The notes under the pieces: model-generated
The model's input: only the letters and a program-made list of their open reading frames with translations
Database searches by the model: none
Told to the model about the DNA's origin: nothing
Part shown: positions 1 through 8,191 of the stretch, in pieces
Layout of the letters: every line of letters starts with the position of its first letter
How positions within the stretch are numbered: position 1 is the first letter of the stretch
Made by a program: the position numbers and the translations under genes
Assembly: GCA_964564735.1 (NCBI GenBank)
Contig: CAZMCH010000111.1
Coordinates: forward strand, 1 to 11,994
From: CAZMCH01 sp964564735
GTDB lineage: Bacteria > Poribacteria > DTPJ01
DNA length: 11,994 bases
Direction of reading: 5' to 3'

Positions 1-1220
1 TTGGTATAAAAACGGGATATTACAGGAAAGATATGACAATAAGAGAGAGATAGAATCATCAGCGACAACCAAAGGAGATAATTGGCATTTCACACTCAAG
101 CCTTATGATGGCATAGATTATGGAGAGCAATTGACATCAGGTATAGTAACGATACTTAATAGTCCACCAGAGGCGACCAATGCCCATATAGAGCCGACAG
201 AGCCGATAGCAGGCGAGGAGTTATTGTGCTTTTATGACTACCAAGATTCAGACGGAGACATAGAGAGTGGGACAACGATAAGGTGGTATAAGAATGATAA
301 CATTCAGAGCAAGTATAATGATGAGAAGGTTATACCCAGAGAAGTAACGATGTTAGGAGATATTTGGCATTTTGTAGTTCGAGTGAATGATGGGACAGAT
401 GAAGGTAAATATCAGCGTTCAGAGACAGTGTTAATCGGCAATGGTTTGCCGATAGTGAGTAATGTCCATATAGAGTTGGGGACAGATGGTAGTCTATTGG
501 CAATGTATGATTACAGGGACAGGGAGTCAGAGAACGGGACAGAGTTAAGGTGGTATAGAGATGGCGTCCTCCAAGAGCAATACAACGACCAGAAGATAGT
601 AATAGATACTAATAAGGGCGAGAGATGGCATTTCACAGTCAGACCCAAAGATGGCGTTGATTTTGGAGAAATGCAGACATCAGAGACAATAACGATAGGC
701 AATACGATTCCAACAGCGACAGATGTTAGGATAGAGCCATCAGAGCCATTGATAGAAGATACTCTCAGAGGTATTTATTTATATACAGATACAGATGGCG
801 ATGCGGAAAATGGGACAGAGATAAGATGGTATAAGAACAACATAGAGCAGACAGAATATTACAATGGGACAGAGATACCATCGTCAGAGTTGATAAGGGG
901 CGATAGCTGGCATTTTACGGTGAAGGTCAAAGATGGGACAGACTTTGGTATAACCCAGACATCGCCAACGGTGACAATAGGTAACACATTGCCAAAGGCT
1001 GATAATCTATTAATAACACCCCAACATCCAAGAACAAATGATGAATTATTATGTAGTTATGAGTATTCAGATATAGATGTTGATATAGAGTCTGGTAGTG
1101 AGATAAAGTGGTATAAGGACGAAGTATATCAGAGCTATTACAAGAACAAGACTAGGGTATCACCTACATCAACAAGTAAAGGTCAGACATGGTATTTCAC
1201 AGTTAGACCCAATGATGGCA
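1..1220 (+). repeat. Long direct repeat, copy A (may extend left of window)
   Basis: By line-by-line reading, 1-1220 equals 3610-4829 (offset 3,609) with no difference found, and 1-639 also equals 1390-2028 (offset 1,389). After 1220 the match breaks for about six bases (residues RG in this copy, TD in copy C), then resumes for some 35 bases to about 1261. The left limit cannot be seen because the window starts inside the copy. Identity includes synonymous positions, so the copies are recent or are being homogenised. Confidence 0.95.
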
Positions 1221-4200
1221 GAGGGTTTGGAGAGATATATAAGTCAGAGTCCGTTGTAATACAGAACTCACCACCGACAGCGAAAGACGTAAGGATAGTT
1301 CCATCATCGCCGACATCATCAGTATCAATATCATGTAACTATGACTATGACGACCCGGATAACGACGCAGAAGGAAATTCAGAGCTACGTTGGTATAAAA
1401 ACGGGATATTACAGGAAAGATATGACAATAAGAGAGAGATAGAATCATCAGCGACAACCAAAGGAGATAATTGGCATTTCACACTCAAGCCTTATGATGG
1501 CATAGATTATGGAGAGCAATTGACATCAGGTATAGTAACGATACTTAATAGTCCACCAGAGGCGACCAATGCCCATATAGAGCCGACAGAGCCGATAGCA
1601 GGCGAGGAGTTATTGTGCTTTTATGACTACCAAGATTCAGACGGAGACATAGAGAGTGGGACAACGATAAGGTGGTATAAGAATGATAACATTCAGAGCA
1701 AGTATAATGATGAGAAGGTTATACCCAGAGAAGTAACGATGTTAGGAGATATTTGGCATTTTGTAGTTCGAGTGAATGATGGGACAGATGAAGGTAAATA
1801 TCAGCGTTCAGAGACAGTGTTAATCGGCAATGGTTTGCCGATAGTGAGTAATGTCCATATAGAGTTGGGGACAGATGGTAGTCTATTGGCAATGTATGAT
1901 TACAGGGACAGGGAGTCAGAGAACGGGACAGAGTTAAGGTGGTATAGAGATGGCGTCCTCCAAGAGCAATACAACGACCAGAAGATAGTAATAGATACTA
2001 ATAAGGGCGAGAGATGGCATTTCACAGTTAGACCAAAGGATGGAGTTGATTTCGGCAGACTTGAGGTATCTCCCAAAATAACAATAGGTAATATTGCACC
2101 AATTGCAAGCAAACTTGAAATAATCCCAAAAGAACCATTAACTACTGATTCACTTACATGCAGTTATTCTTATTCAGATGCAAATGATGACTTAGAAAAT
2201 GGAACAGAAATAAAATGGTATAAAAATGGCATAATTCAGGAAAAATATAATAATAGCATTATGATTCCATCACCAGAAACTCATAAAGGAGATAAATGGT
2301 ATTTCACTGTTAAGCCCAAAGATGGAACAGATTTTGGAGAAATTCAGACATCGCTAAGTATAATTATTGGTAATATACCTCCCAAAGCTACAAATTTGAC
2401 CATTAATCCGCCCAAACCACTAAATGCAGATGAATTAGTTTGTGGTTATACATACTCAGACGCAGACGAAGATACAGAAAACGGAACAGAAATAAACTGG
2501 TATAAAGATGATGTGTATCAAAGCAATTATAAAAATAAGCTCAAAATATCGGCAAATTCAACACAAAAAGGTCAAATATGGTATTTTACCGTTAAGCCAA
2601 AAGATGGAGAAGATTTTGGAGAATTAAAGAAATCAAAACCTATTGAAATAGGCAATACGCCTCCTATTGTAAATGATCTTTCTATAAAGCCTTCTATTGC
2701 CATGCCTGATGATGATTTGATATGCCACTATGAATATACTGACATTGATGATGATGTTGAGGAAAATACAGAGATAATCTGGTATAAAAACGGTTTTATG
2801 CAAGAGAAATACAATAATCAGTTAAAAATACCATCATTTGAGACAAACAAAGGTGAAATATGGTATTTTACTATTAAGCCTTATGACGGATTTGACTATG
2901 GTGATTTGCAGAAATCACCATCTATAAAAATAGGTAACAGTCCTCCTGAAGTATCAAATATTTATATAAAGCCATTAAATCCATTAGCAGGAGAAGAACT
3001 TACTTGTTTTTATGATTATTATGATATAGATGGTGATATAGAAAACAGAACGGTTATTAGATGGTATAAAAACGGTAATTTACAATCAATATATAACGAT
3101 ACTAAAACGATACAAGCAGGAATAACCACAAGTGGAGATAACTGGTATGTTTTAGTCATTGTAAGTGATGGAGTAGAGCAAGGAAAACAACAAAAGTCAG
3201 AAACTGTTACTATTAGTAATATATTACCAATAGCAGAAAATCTTGACATAAAATTAGCCTCAAATGGTGATATTATTGCTAGTTATGATTATATAGACAA
3301 TGAAAAGGAAGAAGGAACAGAAATAAGATGGTATAAAAATGATGATATTCAAGAGAAATATAATAATCACTTGATAATACCATCATTGGAAAAAAAGAAA
3401 GGCGATAAATGGTATTTCACTATTAGACCCAAAGATGGTATTGACTTTGGTGAAATACAAACATCAAAATCATTAACAATCGGCAATATTGTTCCTGTTG
3501 CTAATAATTTAATCATACTGCCCAAAGAGCCTTTTACGACAGATAAATTGACTTGTAATTATGATTATGACGATATGGATAACGACGCAGAAGTTAATTC
3601 AGAGCTACATTGGTATAAAAACGGGATATTACAGGAAAGATATGACAATAAGAGAGAGATAGAATCATCAGCGACAACCAAAGGAGATAATTGGCATTTC
3701 ACACTCAAGCCTTATGATGGCATAGATTATGGAGAGCAATTGACATCAGGTATAGTAACGATACTTAATAGTCCACCAGAGGCGACCAATGCCCATATAG
3801 AGCCGACAGAGCCGATAGCAGGCGAGGAGTTATTGTGCTTTTATGACTACCAAGATTCAGACGGAGACATAGAGAGTGGGACAACGATAAGGTGGTATAA
3901 GAATGATAACATTCAGAGCAAGTATAATGATGAGAAGGTTATACCCAGAGAAGTAACGATGTTAGGAGATATTTGGCATTTTGTAGTTCGAGTGAATGAT
4001 GGGACAGATGAAGGTAAATATCAGCGTTCAGAGACAGTGTTAATCGGCAATGGTTTGCCGATAGTGAGTAATGTCCATATAGAGTTGGGGACAGATGGTA
4101 GTCTATTGGCAATGTATGATTACAGGGACAGGGAGTCAGAGAACGGGACAGAGTTAAGGTGGTATAGAGATGGCGTCCTCCAAGAGCAATACAACGACCA

Positions 4201-7200
4201 GAAGATAGTAATAGATACTAATAAGGGCGAGAGATGGCATTTCACAGTCAGACCCAAAGATGGCGTTGATTTTGGAGAAATGCAGACATCAGAGACAATA
4301 ACGATAGGCAATACGATTCCAACAGCGACAGATGTTAGGATAGAGCCATCAGAGCCATTGATAGAAGATACTCTCAGAGGTATTTATTTATATACAGATA
4401 CAGATGGCGATGCGGAAAATGGGACAGAGATAAGATGGTATAAGAACAACATAGAGCAGACAGAATATTACAATGGGACAGAGATACCATCGTCAGAGTT
4501 GATAAGGGGCGATAGCTGGCATTTTACGGTGAAGGTCAAAGATGGGACAGACTTTGGTATAACCCAGACATCGCCAACGGTGACAATAGGTAACACATTG
4601 CCAAAGGCTGATAATCTATTAATAACACCCCAACATCCAAGAACAAATGATGAATTATTATGTAGTTATGAGTATTCAGATATAGATGTTGATATAGAGT
4701 CTGGTAGTGAGATAAAGTGGTATAAGGACGAAGTATATCAGAGCTATTACAAGAACAAGACTAGGGTATCACCTACATCAACAAGTAAAGGTCAGACATG
4801 GTATTTCACAGTTAGACCCAATGATGGCACTGATTTTGGAGAGATATATAAGTCAGAGTCCGTTGTAATAAAGAATACTATGCCAATAGCCAAAAACTTA
4901 AATATTATACCATCAAATCCATTAACTAGCGATGATTTAACTTGTAGCTATGAATTTGAGGATGAGGACAAAGATATAGAGAATGGAACAGAAATAAAAT
5001 GGTATAAAGACGGAATATTGCAGGAAAAATATGTCAATAAAACAATGATATTAGCGCAAGATACCAAAAAAGGTGAGGAATGGCATTTCGAGATTACGCC
5101 TAGAGATGGTTCTGATTTTGGTGTGACTGTCAAATCAGAATTAATCAAAATAGGTAACACTCCACCGATATTAACAAATTTAACTATACTTCCATTAGAG
5201 CCAACTGTAGATGATGAACTTATCTGTAATTATGATTTTAGGGATATAGATGAAGATAAAGAAAGCGGGACACAAATAAGATGGTATATGAATAATCGCT
5301 TATTGTCTCAATTTGACGATAATTTGAGTATACCATCAATCAATATAAAGGAGGGGCAAGTATGGCATGTAATAGTTAAAGTTAATGATGGTGAAGATTT
5401 TGGTGAGCCTAAACAGTCAAAATCGGTTATAATAAGCGATAGAATACCGATAATAATTCCCAATAGTCTTCCAAAGGTAATTGATACAAAAATACTTCCT
5501 GAATCGCCACTTACAACAGACAACCTAAATGCAAGTTATAATTATGTTGATATTGATGGAGATCAAGAGAGAAATTCAGAAATCAAATGGTATAGAAACG
5601 GCGAATATCTGAAACTATATGATAACAAAATAATTATTCCAGCAAGCGAAACAACAAAAGGACAGACATGGTATTTTACAATCAGACCAAATGACGGAAA
5701 AGATTTTGGAGAAGAATATAAATCTCCTATAAAGATTATTGGAAACATCTTACCGATAGTAAATGGGTTATATATAACTCCTGAATATCCTAAAAGGACA
5801 GATAATCTTATTTGTAACTATGTTTTTAATGATATAGATATGGATTTAGAAGGTGAAACAGAAATCAGATGGTATAAAAACGGGGTTTTGCAGGAAGCCT
5901 TAAATAATACTCGGATTGTTCCACCAAGCGAACTTGAAAAGGGGCAGAGATGGCATTTTACGATAAAGCCCAAAGATGATGTTGCTTTTGGTGAAATAAA
6001 ATCATCGCCTATAGTTACGATCTTTAATTCAGAGCCTATTGTTAGTAATCTTGAGATTAATCCATATATGCCAACAACTAATGATAACCTAGTCTGCAAA
6101 TATGAATATTCTGATGTGGATAATGACGAAGAAAATGGAACTGAAATAAATTGGTATAAAGACGGGATACTACAAACAGCATATAATAATAGAAAAACAA
6201 TTCCATCTAGCGAAACATCAAAAGGGCAAAAATGGCATTTTTCTGTAAGACCGAGAGATGGAATAATTTTTGGCGAAACTATCACATCTCCAATAGTATT
6301 AATAAATGATACTCCGCCATTGCTAACTAATATAAATTTAACGCCGAAAAGACCTTTGAAAACAGATAATCTAATATGCGATTATGATTGCTATGATGCT
6401 GATGGTGATATGGAAATAAAAGTTGAAATAAGATGGTTTAAGGATGATAAACATCAGCCAAGTTTTGATAATCAAACAAAAATTCCTGCAAGCGTAATTA
6501 ATAAAAACGAAAAATGGCATTTTGCGATTAGAATCAATTCTAGTGGCTATGTTACAGAATGGCAGGAGTCAGAAAAAATATTGATAGAAAACTCCATGCC
6601 AAAGGCGATTGTTTCGGCGGATAAAATTGTAACCAATATCGGAATACCAATCAGCTTTTTTGGTTCAGGATCAAACGATGCTGATAATGATAAACTATTA
6701 TATAAGTGGGATTTTGATATTGAAGATGGACTAAGTATTGACTCAACAGAACCTGACCCAATGTGGAAATATGATAAAGCTGGTGAATACATAGTAACTT
6801 TAATAGTTAATGACGGTTACGCTGAATCAGAAACCGCAAAGATAAATATAAAAGTCGAGGATTATTTACAGCTTGTTTCTGCGTCCTATGATATACCAAA
6901 TACATCCCTAGTTTTCAGTTTTAATAAGCAAATACAACCTTTATTATCCAAAGGCAATATGAAAATTGTTATAGGTGAATCTATCATATCATTAGATAGC
7001 AATAATGTTATGATTAATCAAATAGATGCAAATAGACTTATATTAAATATCAATAACCAACCTGAGATTGCATTAGATATAGTGAAACTTGCTATTGTCC
7101 AACACCAAAAAGCAAAAATAATCCTAAACAAAGGTTTATTCATAGATATATACGGATTAGGAAATAAATCAATATCTGAAATAGATAATTTTGAATTAGA

Positions 7201-8155
7201 TATGATAAGTGACGGCTTCAAAATTGGTGTTATAGGTGATGTCAATGGCAATGGAATAATAAATAATTATGATGCGGAATTTGTCCTTCAAGCTATGGCA
7301 AATGGTCTTGAAACTTTGCCAATATATGAGGCAGTTAAAAAGATCAGCAGATGGACAGCAAGATATGAATATGTTTATGACGCATTACTTGATATTGTAG
7401 ATATGGACAAGGATAAGCAGATTTCGTCCTATGATGCATCCTTGATTATGCGGAAATCTTCTGATTTAACTCCAAGTATGCCCAATTTTGATAATTATTT
7501 AAATAAAAAAGCGATAATAGGCATAAAAAAGCAAACAAAAAAAGAAATAGAGACATCTATAAGCCTTAATGATAATTCTGATGTTTATTCTGCTGATGTA
7601 ATATTAAATTATAGTCCTCAAGTATTAAGTCTTAAACGATTATCTTTGGGATCAGCTAATCCAAATTGGATAATGACCTATGTTATTCCGGAACCCGGCA
7701 AAGTTAAAATATATATGGCAGGAATTATTCAACCACAAAAAAATGGTTCTTTACTTGATATTGCTTTTGATGCTGTTACAGATGATTTTATACAAAAACC
7801 ATCTATTTATTCAATTCAGTTAAATGCGGGAAAGATAAATACGCTTGCTGAGAATTTACCTTCTTCATCTGCTTTATTACAAAATTATCCTAATCCCTGT
7901 AATCCAGAAACTTGGATACCTTATCAACTTGCTTCTCAATCGGATGTTTTAGTTACAATATATGATATAAATGGTAAGGTTATACGCAAATTAGATATAG
8001 GGTCTAAAATGCCGGGGAATTATATAGAAGAATCAAAAGCAGTATATTGGGATGGTAAAAATGATTGCGGAGAAGAAGTTATTAGCGGAATCTATTTTTA
8101 TTCGATTAAGTGCAATAATTTTTCAGCAATCAAAAAAATGGTTGTGAAAAAATAA
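2..8155 (+). CDS. Giant surface/secreted repeat protein (Ig-like repeats, PKD, dockerin, cohesin-like, C-terminal sorting domain), 5' partial
   Basis: The reading frame is open from position 2, which begins the codons of a WYKNG motif, so the true start lies upstream. A TTG at 131 is mid-domain and is not a start. The 2,717 codons in view encode about 23.5 Ig-like repeats (to 6589), a PKD-like domain (6590-6862), a beta-rich domain resembling bacterial Ig/SbsA types (6863-7222), a dockerin-like pair (7223-7468), a cohesin-like module (about 7530-7850) and a C-terminal FlgD-Ig/type-IX-sorting-like domain (7871-8152). Known families suggest an exported, calcium-stabilised, rod-like adhesin or scaffold; no enzymatic domain is visible. 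Signal peptide and N-terminus are off the window. The gene converges on the 122-residue gene at 8173, with only 17 nt between the stops. Oddities are long identical internal DNA copies and patchy base composition. Confidence is high for gene and architecture, low for biological role. Confidence 0.95.
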   Translation, partial: WYKNGILQERYDNKREIESSATTKGDNWHFTLKPYDGIDYGEQLTSGIVTILNSPPEATNAHIEPTEPIAGEELLCFYDYQDSDGDIESGTTIRWYKNDNIQSKYNDEKVIPREVTMLGDIWHFVVRVNDGTDEGKYQRSETVLIGNGLPIVSNVHIELGTDGSLLAMYDYRDRESENGTELRWYRDGVLQEQYNDQKIVIDTNKGERWHFTVRPKDGVDFGEMQTSETITIGNTIPTATDVRIEPSEPLIEDTLRGIYLYTDTDGDAENGTEIRWYKNNIEQTEYYNGTEIPSSELIRGDSWHFTVKVKDGTDFGITQTSPTVTIGNTLPKADNLLITPQHPRTNDELLCSYEYSDIDVDIESGSEIKWYKDEVYQSYYKNKTRVSPTSTSKGQTWYFTVRPNDGRGFGEIYKSESVVIQNSPPTAKDVRIVPSSPTSSVSISCNYDYDDPDNDAEGNSELRWYKNGILQERYDNKREIESSATTKGDNWHFTLKPYDGIDYGEQLTSGIVTILNSPPEATNAHIEPTEPIAGEELLCFYDYQDSDGDIESGTTIRWYKNDNIQSKYNDEKVIPREVTMLGDIWHFVVRVNDGTDEGKYQRSETVLIGNGLPIVSNVHIELGTDGSLLAMYDYRDRESENGTELRWYRDGVLQEQYNDQKIVIDTNKGERWHFTVRPKDGVDFGRLEVSPKITIGNIAPIASKLEIIPKEPLTTDSLTCSYSYSDANDDLENGTEIKWYKNGIIQEKYNNSIMIPSPETHKGDKWYFTVKPKDGTDFGEIQTSLSIIIGNIPPKATNLTINPPKPLNADELVCGYTYSDADEDTENGTEINWYKDDVYQSNYKNKLKISANSTQKGQIWYFTVKPKDGEDFGELKKSKPIEIGNTPPIVNDLSIKPSIAMPDDDLICHYEYTDIDDDVEENTEIIWYKNGFMQEKYNNQLKIPSFETNKGEIWYFTIKPYDGFDYGDLQKSPSIKIGNSPPEVSNIYIKPLNPLAGEELTCFYDYYDIDGDIENRTVIRWYKNGNLQSIYNDTKTIQAGITTSGDNWYVLVIVSDGVEQGKQQKSETVTISNILPIAENLDIKLASNGDIIASYDYIDNEKEEGTEIRWYKNDDIQEKYNNHLIIPSLEKKKGDKWYFTIRPKDGIDFGEIQTSKSLTIGNIVPVANNLIILPKEPFTTDKLTCNYDYDDMDNDAEVNSELHWYKNGILQERYDNKREIESSATTKGDNWHFTLKPYDGIDYGEQLTSGIVTILNSPPEATNAHIEPTEPIAGEELLCFYDYQDSDGDIESGTTIRWYKNDNIQSKYNDEKVIPREVTMLGDIWHFVVRVNDGTDEGKYQRSETVLIGNGLPIVSNVHIELGTDGSLLAMYDYRDRESENGTELRWYRDGVLQEQYNDQKIVIDTNKGERWHFTVRPKDGVDFGEMQTSETITIGNTIPTATDVRIEPSEPLIEDTLRGIYLYTDTDGDAENGTEIRWYKNNIEQTEYYNGTEIPSSELIRGDSWHFTVKVKDGTDFGITQTSPTVTIGNTLPKADNLLITPQHPRTNDELLCSYEYSDIDVDIESGSEIKWYKDEVYQSYYKNKTRVSPTSTSKGQTWYFTVRPNDGTDFGEIYKSESVVIKNTMPIAKNLNIIPSNPLTSDDLTCSYEFEDEDKDIENGTEIKWYKDGILQEKYVNKTMILAQDTKKGEEWHFEITPRDGSDFGVTVKSELIKIGNTPPILTNLTILPLEPTVDDELICNYDFRDIDEDKESGTQIRWYMNNRLLSQFDDNLSIPSINIKEGQVWHVIVKVNDGEDFGEPKQSKSVIISDRIPIIIPNSLPKVIDTKILPESPLTTDNLNASYNYVDIDGDQERNSEIKWYRNGEYLKLYDNKIIIPASETTKGQTWYFTIRPNDGKDFGEEYKSPIKIIGNILPIVNGLYITPEYPKRTDNLICNYVFNDIDMDLEGETEIRWYKNGVLQEALNNTRIVPPSELEKGQRWHFTIKPKDDVAFGEIKSSPIVTIFNSEPIVSNLEINPYMPTTNDNLVCKYEYSDVDNDEENGTEINWYKDGILQTAYNNRKTIPSSETSKGQKWHFSVRPRDGIIFGETITSPIVLINDTPPLLTNINLTPKRPLKTDNLICDYDCYDADGDMEIKVEIRWFKDDKHQPSFDNQTKIPASVINKNEKWHFAIRINSSGYVTEWQESEKILIENSMPKAIVSADKIVTNIGIPISFFGSGSNDADNDKLLYKWDFDIEDGLSIDSTEPDPMWKYDKAGEYIVTLIVNDGYAESETAKINIKVEDYLQLVSASYDIPNTSLVFSFNKQIQPLLSKGNMKIVIGESIISLDSNNVMINQIDANRLILNINNQPEIALDIVKLAIVQHQKAKIILNKGLFIDIYGLGNKSISEIDNFELDMISDGFKIGVIGDVNGNGIINNYDAEFVLQAMANGLETLPIYEAVKKISRWTARYEYVYDALLDIVDMDKDKQISSYDASLIMRKSSDLTPSMPNFDNYLNKKAIIGIKKQTKKEIETSISLNDNSDVYSADVILNYSPQVLSLKRLSLGSANPNWIMTYVIPEPGKVKIYMAGIIQPQKNGSLLDIAFDAVTDDFIQKPSIYSIQLNAGKINTLAENLPSSSALLQNYPNPCNPETWIPYQLASQSDVLVTIYDINGKVIRKLDIGSKMPGNYIEESKAVYWDGKNDCGEEVISGIYFYSIKCNNFSAIKKMVVKK
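1390..2028 (+). repeat. Long direct repeat, copy B (639 bp)
   Basis: This stretch matches copies A and C exactly over 639 bp. Its 3' limit lies in the middle of an Ig-like unit, where CACAGTC in A and C becomes CACAGTT, after which the coding diverges (GRLEVSPK instead of GEMQTSET). Just 5' of it, 1357-1389 still matches copy C (offset 2,220) apart from changes at 1374, 1375 and 1389. The breakpoints keep the reading frame and fall inside domains rather than at domain borders. Confidence 0.95.
3610..4829 (+). repeat. Long direct repeat, copy C (1,220 bp)
   Basis: It equals 1-1220 with no difference found. The left limit lies inside the unit beginning at 3485: the first part of that unit is AT-rich and divergent, and the second half, from WYKNG onward, is identical to copies A and B. 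The right limit lies inside the unit beginning at 4592. Mid-domain, in-frame breakpoints fit gene conversion or unequal homologous recombination between existing repeats. Confidence 0.95.
6590..6862 (+). other. PKD-like domain within the giant protein
   Basis: The stretch starts at NSMPKAIVSA and carries the PKD hallmarks: F-x-G-S-G-S-N-D-A-D-N-D, then Y-K-W-D-F-D, and W-K-Y-D-K-A-G-E-Y-I-V-T-L-I-V-N-D-G. PKD domains are beta-sandwich modules common in secreted and surface proteins, acting as spacers or in protein-protein or carbohydrate contacts. It separates the Ig-like array from the C-terminal modules. Confidence 0.85.
7223..7468 (+). other. Dockerin-like pair of EF-hand-type calcium loops
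   Basis: Two loops are visible: D-V-N-G-N-G-I-I-N-N-Y-D (from about 7238) and D-M-D-K-D-K-Q-I-S-S-Y-D. Both keep acidic or Asn residues at positions 1, 3, 5 and 12, as in dockerin type I calcium loops. The two loops are spaced by a longer helical stretch (about 50 residues) than in classical cellulosomal dockerins. Dockerins bind cohesins; a cohesin-like module follows directly in the same protein. Confidence 0.85.
7530..7850 (+). other. Cohesin-like module
   Basis: Residues include S-A-D-V-I-L-N-Y-S-P-Q-V-L-S-L, then P-G-K-V-K-I-Y-M-A-G and G-S-L-L-D-I-A-F-D-A-V. This order matches the cohesin pattern (ligand-face strand with Y-x-P-x-V-L, G-x-v-r-i, G-x-L-x-x-i-x-F). The boundaries are approximate. 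It could instead be another carbohydrate-binding-like beta-sandwich of the same fold; a profile search would decide. Confidence 0.65.
7871..8152 (+). other. C-terminal sorting / FlgD-Ig-like domain
   Basis: The end of the protein begins with L-L-Q-N-Y-P-N-P-C-N-P-E-T-W-I-P-Y-Q-L, continues V-T-I-Y-D-I-N-G-K-V-I-R, then W-D-G-K-N-D-C-G-E-E-V-I-S-G-I-Y-F-Y and ends K-K-M-V-V-K-K. This is the layout of FlgD-Ig-like / type IX secretion C-terminal domains. The 'NPETWIPYQL' version is one I associate with Poribacteria. A Phe usual after the second Pro is Cys here. It implies export and surface attachment, provided the host has the matching machinery. Confidence 0.85.
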
Positions 8156-8167
8156 AATTATCGAAAA

Positions 8168-8191
8168 TATCACTAAAAATCTAAAGTGATA
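8168..8191 (-). terminator. Possible terminator of the minus-strand operon
   Basis: A 7-bp inverted repeat, TATCACT (8168-8174) and AGTGATA (8185-8191), has a 10-nt loop. Read on the minus strand it is followed by TTTTC and further T-rich sequence. It overlaps the stop codon of the 122-residue gene. The stem is AU-rich and weak. In the plus direction no T tract follows, so it does not obviously serve the giant gene. Confidence 0.4.

Larger units (their letters stand above)
2..6589 (+). repeat. Array of 23 complete plus 1 partial Ig-like domain repeats, mostly 282 bp
   Basis: Unit starts (the Asn of N-x-x-P, or the matching Asp in the last unit) lie at 158, 440, 701, 983, 1265, 1547, 1829, 2090, 2372, 2654, 2936, 3218, 3485, 3767, 4049, 4310, 4592, 4874, 5156, 5462, 5744, 6026 and 6308. 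Most units are 282 bp. Short ones are 261 bp (at 440, 1829, 4049) and 267 bp (at 3218); the unit at 5156 is 306 bp. The consensus runs N-x-P-P, I-x-P, L-x-C-x-Y-x-Y-x-D-x-D-x-D-x-E-x-G-T-x-I-x-W-Y-K-N-G, K-G-x-x-W-x-F-T-V-x-P-x-D-G-x-D-F-G, ending T-I-G. Acidic DxDxDxE clusters suggest calcium sites at domain edges (inference). The last unit (6308) is degenerate: it lacks the D-G-x-D-F-G motif. Confidence 0.93.

Noticed and set aside
131..133. TTG at 131 as the start of the giant gene
   Set aside because: The frame is open to the left edge and encodes the second half of a repeat unit before this codon, identical to 1391-1519, so the gene begins upstream of the window.
1..6589. CRISPR array or satellite DNA as the explanation for the repeats
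   Set aside because: The repeats are 261-306 bp, stay in one reading frame, and vary as protein domains do; no short repeat-spacer pattern exists.
511..6792. Many minus-strand open frames of 60-155 codons inside the giant gene
   Set aside because: They recur at the same place in each repeat unit, lack ribosome binding sites and run opposite an intact, clearly structured plus-strand protein; they are shadows of it.
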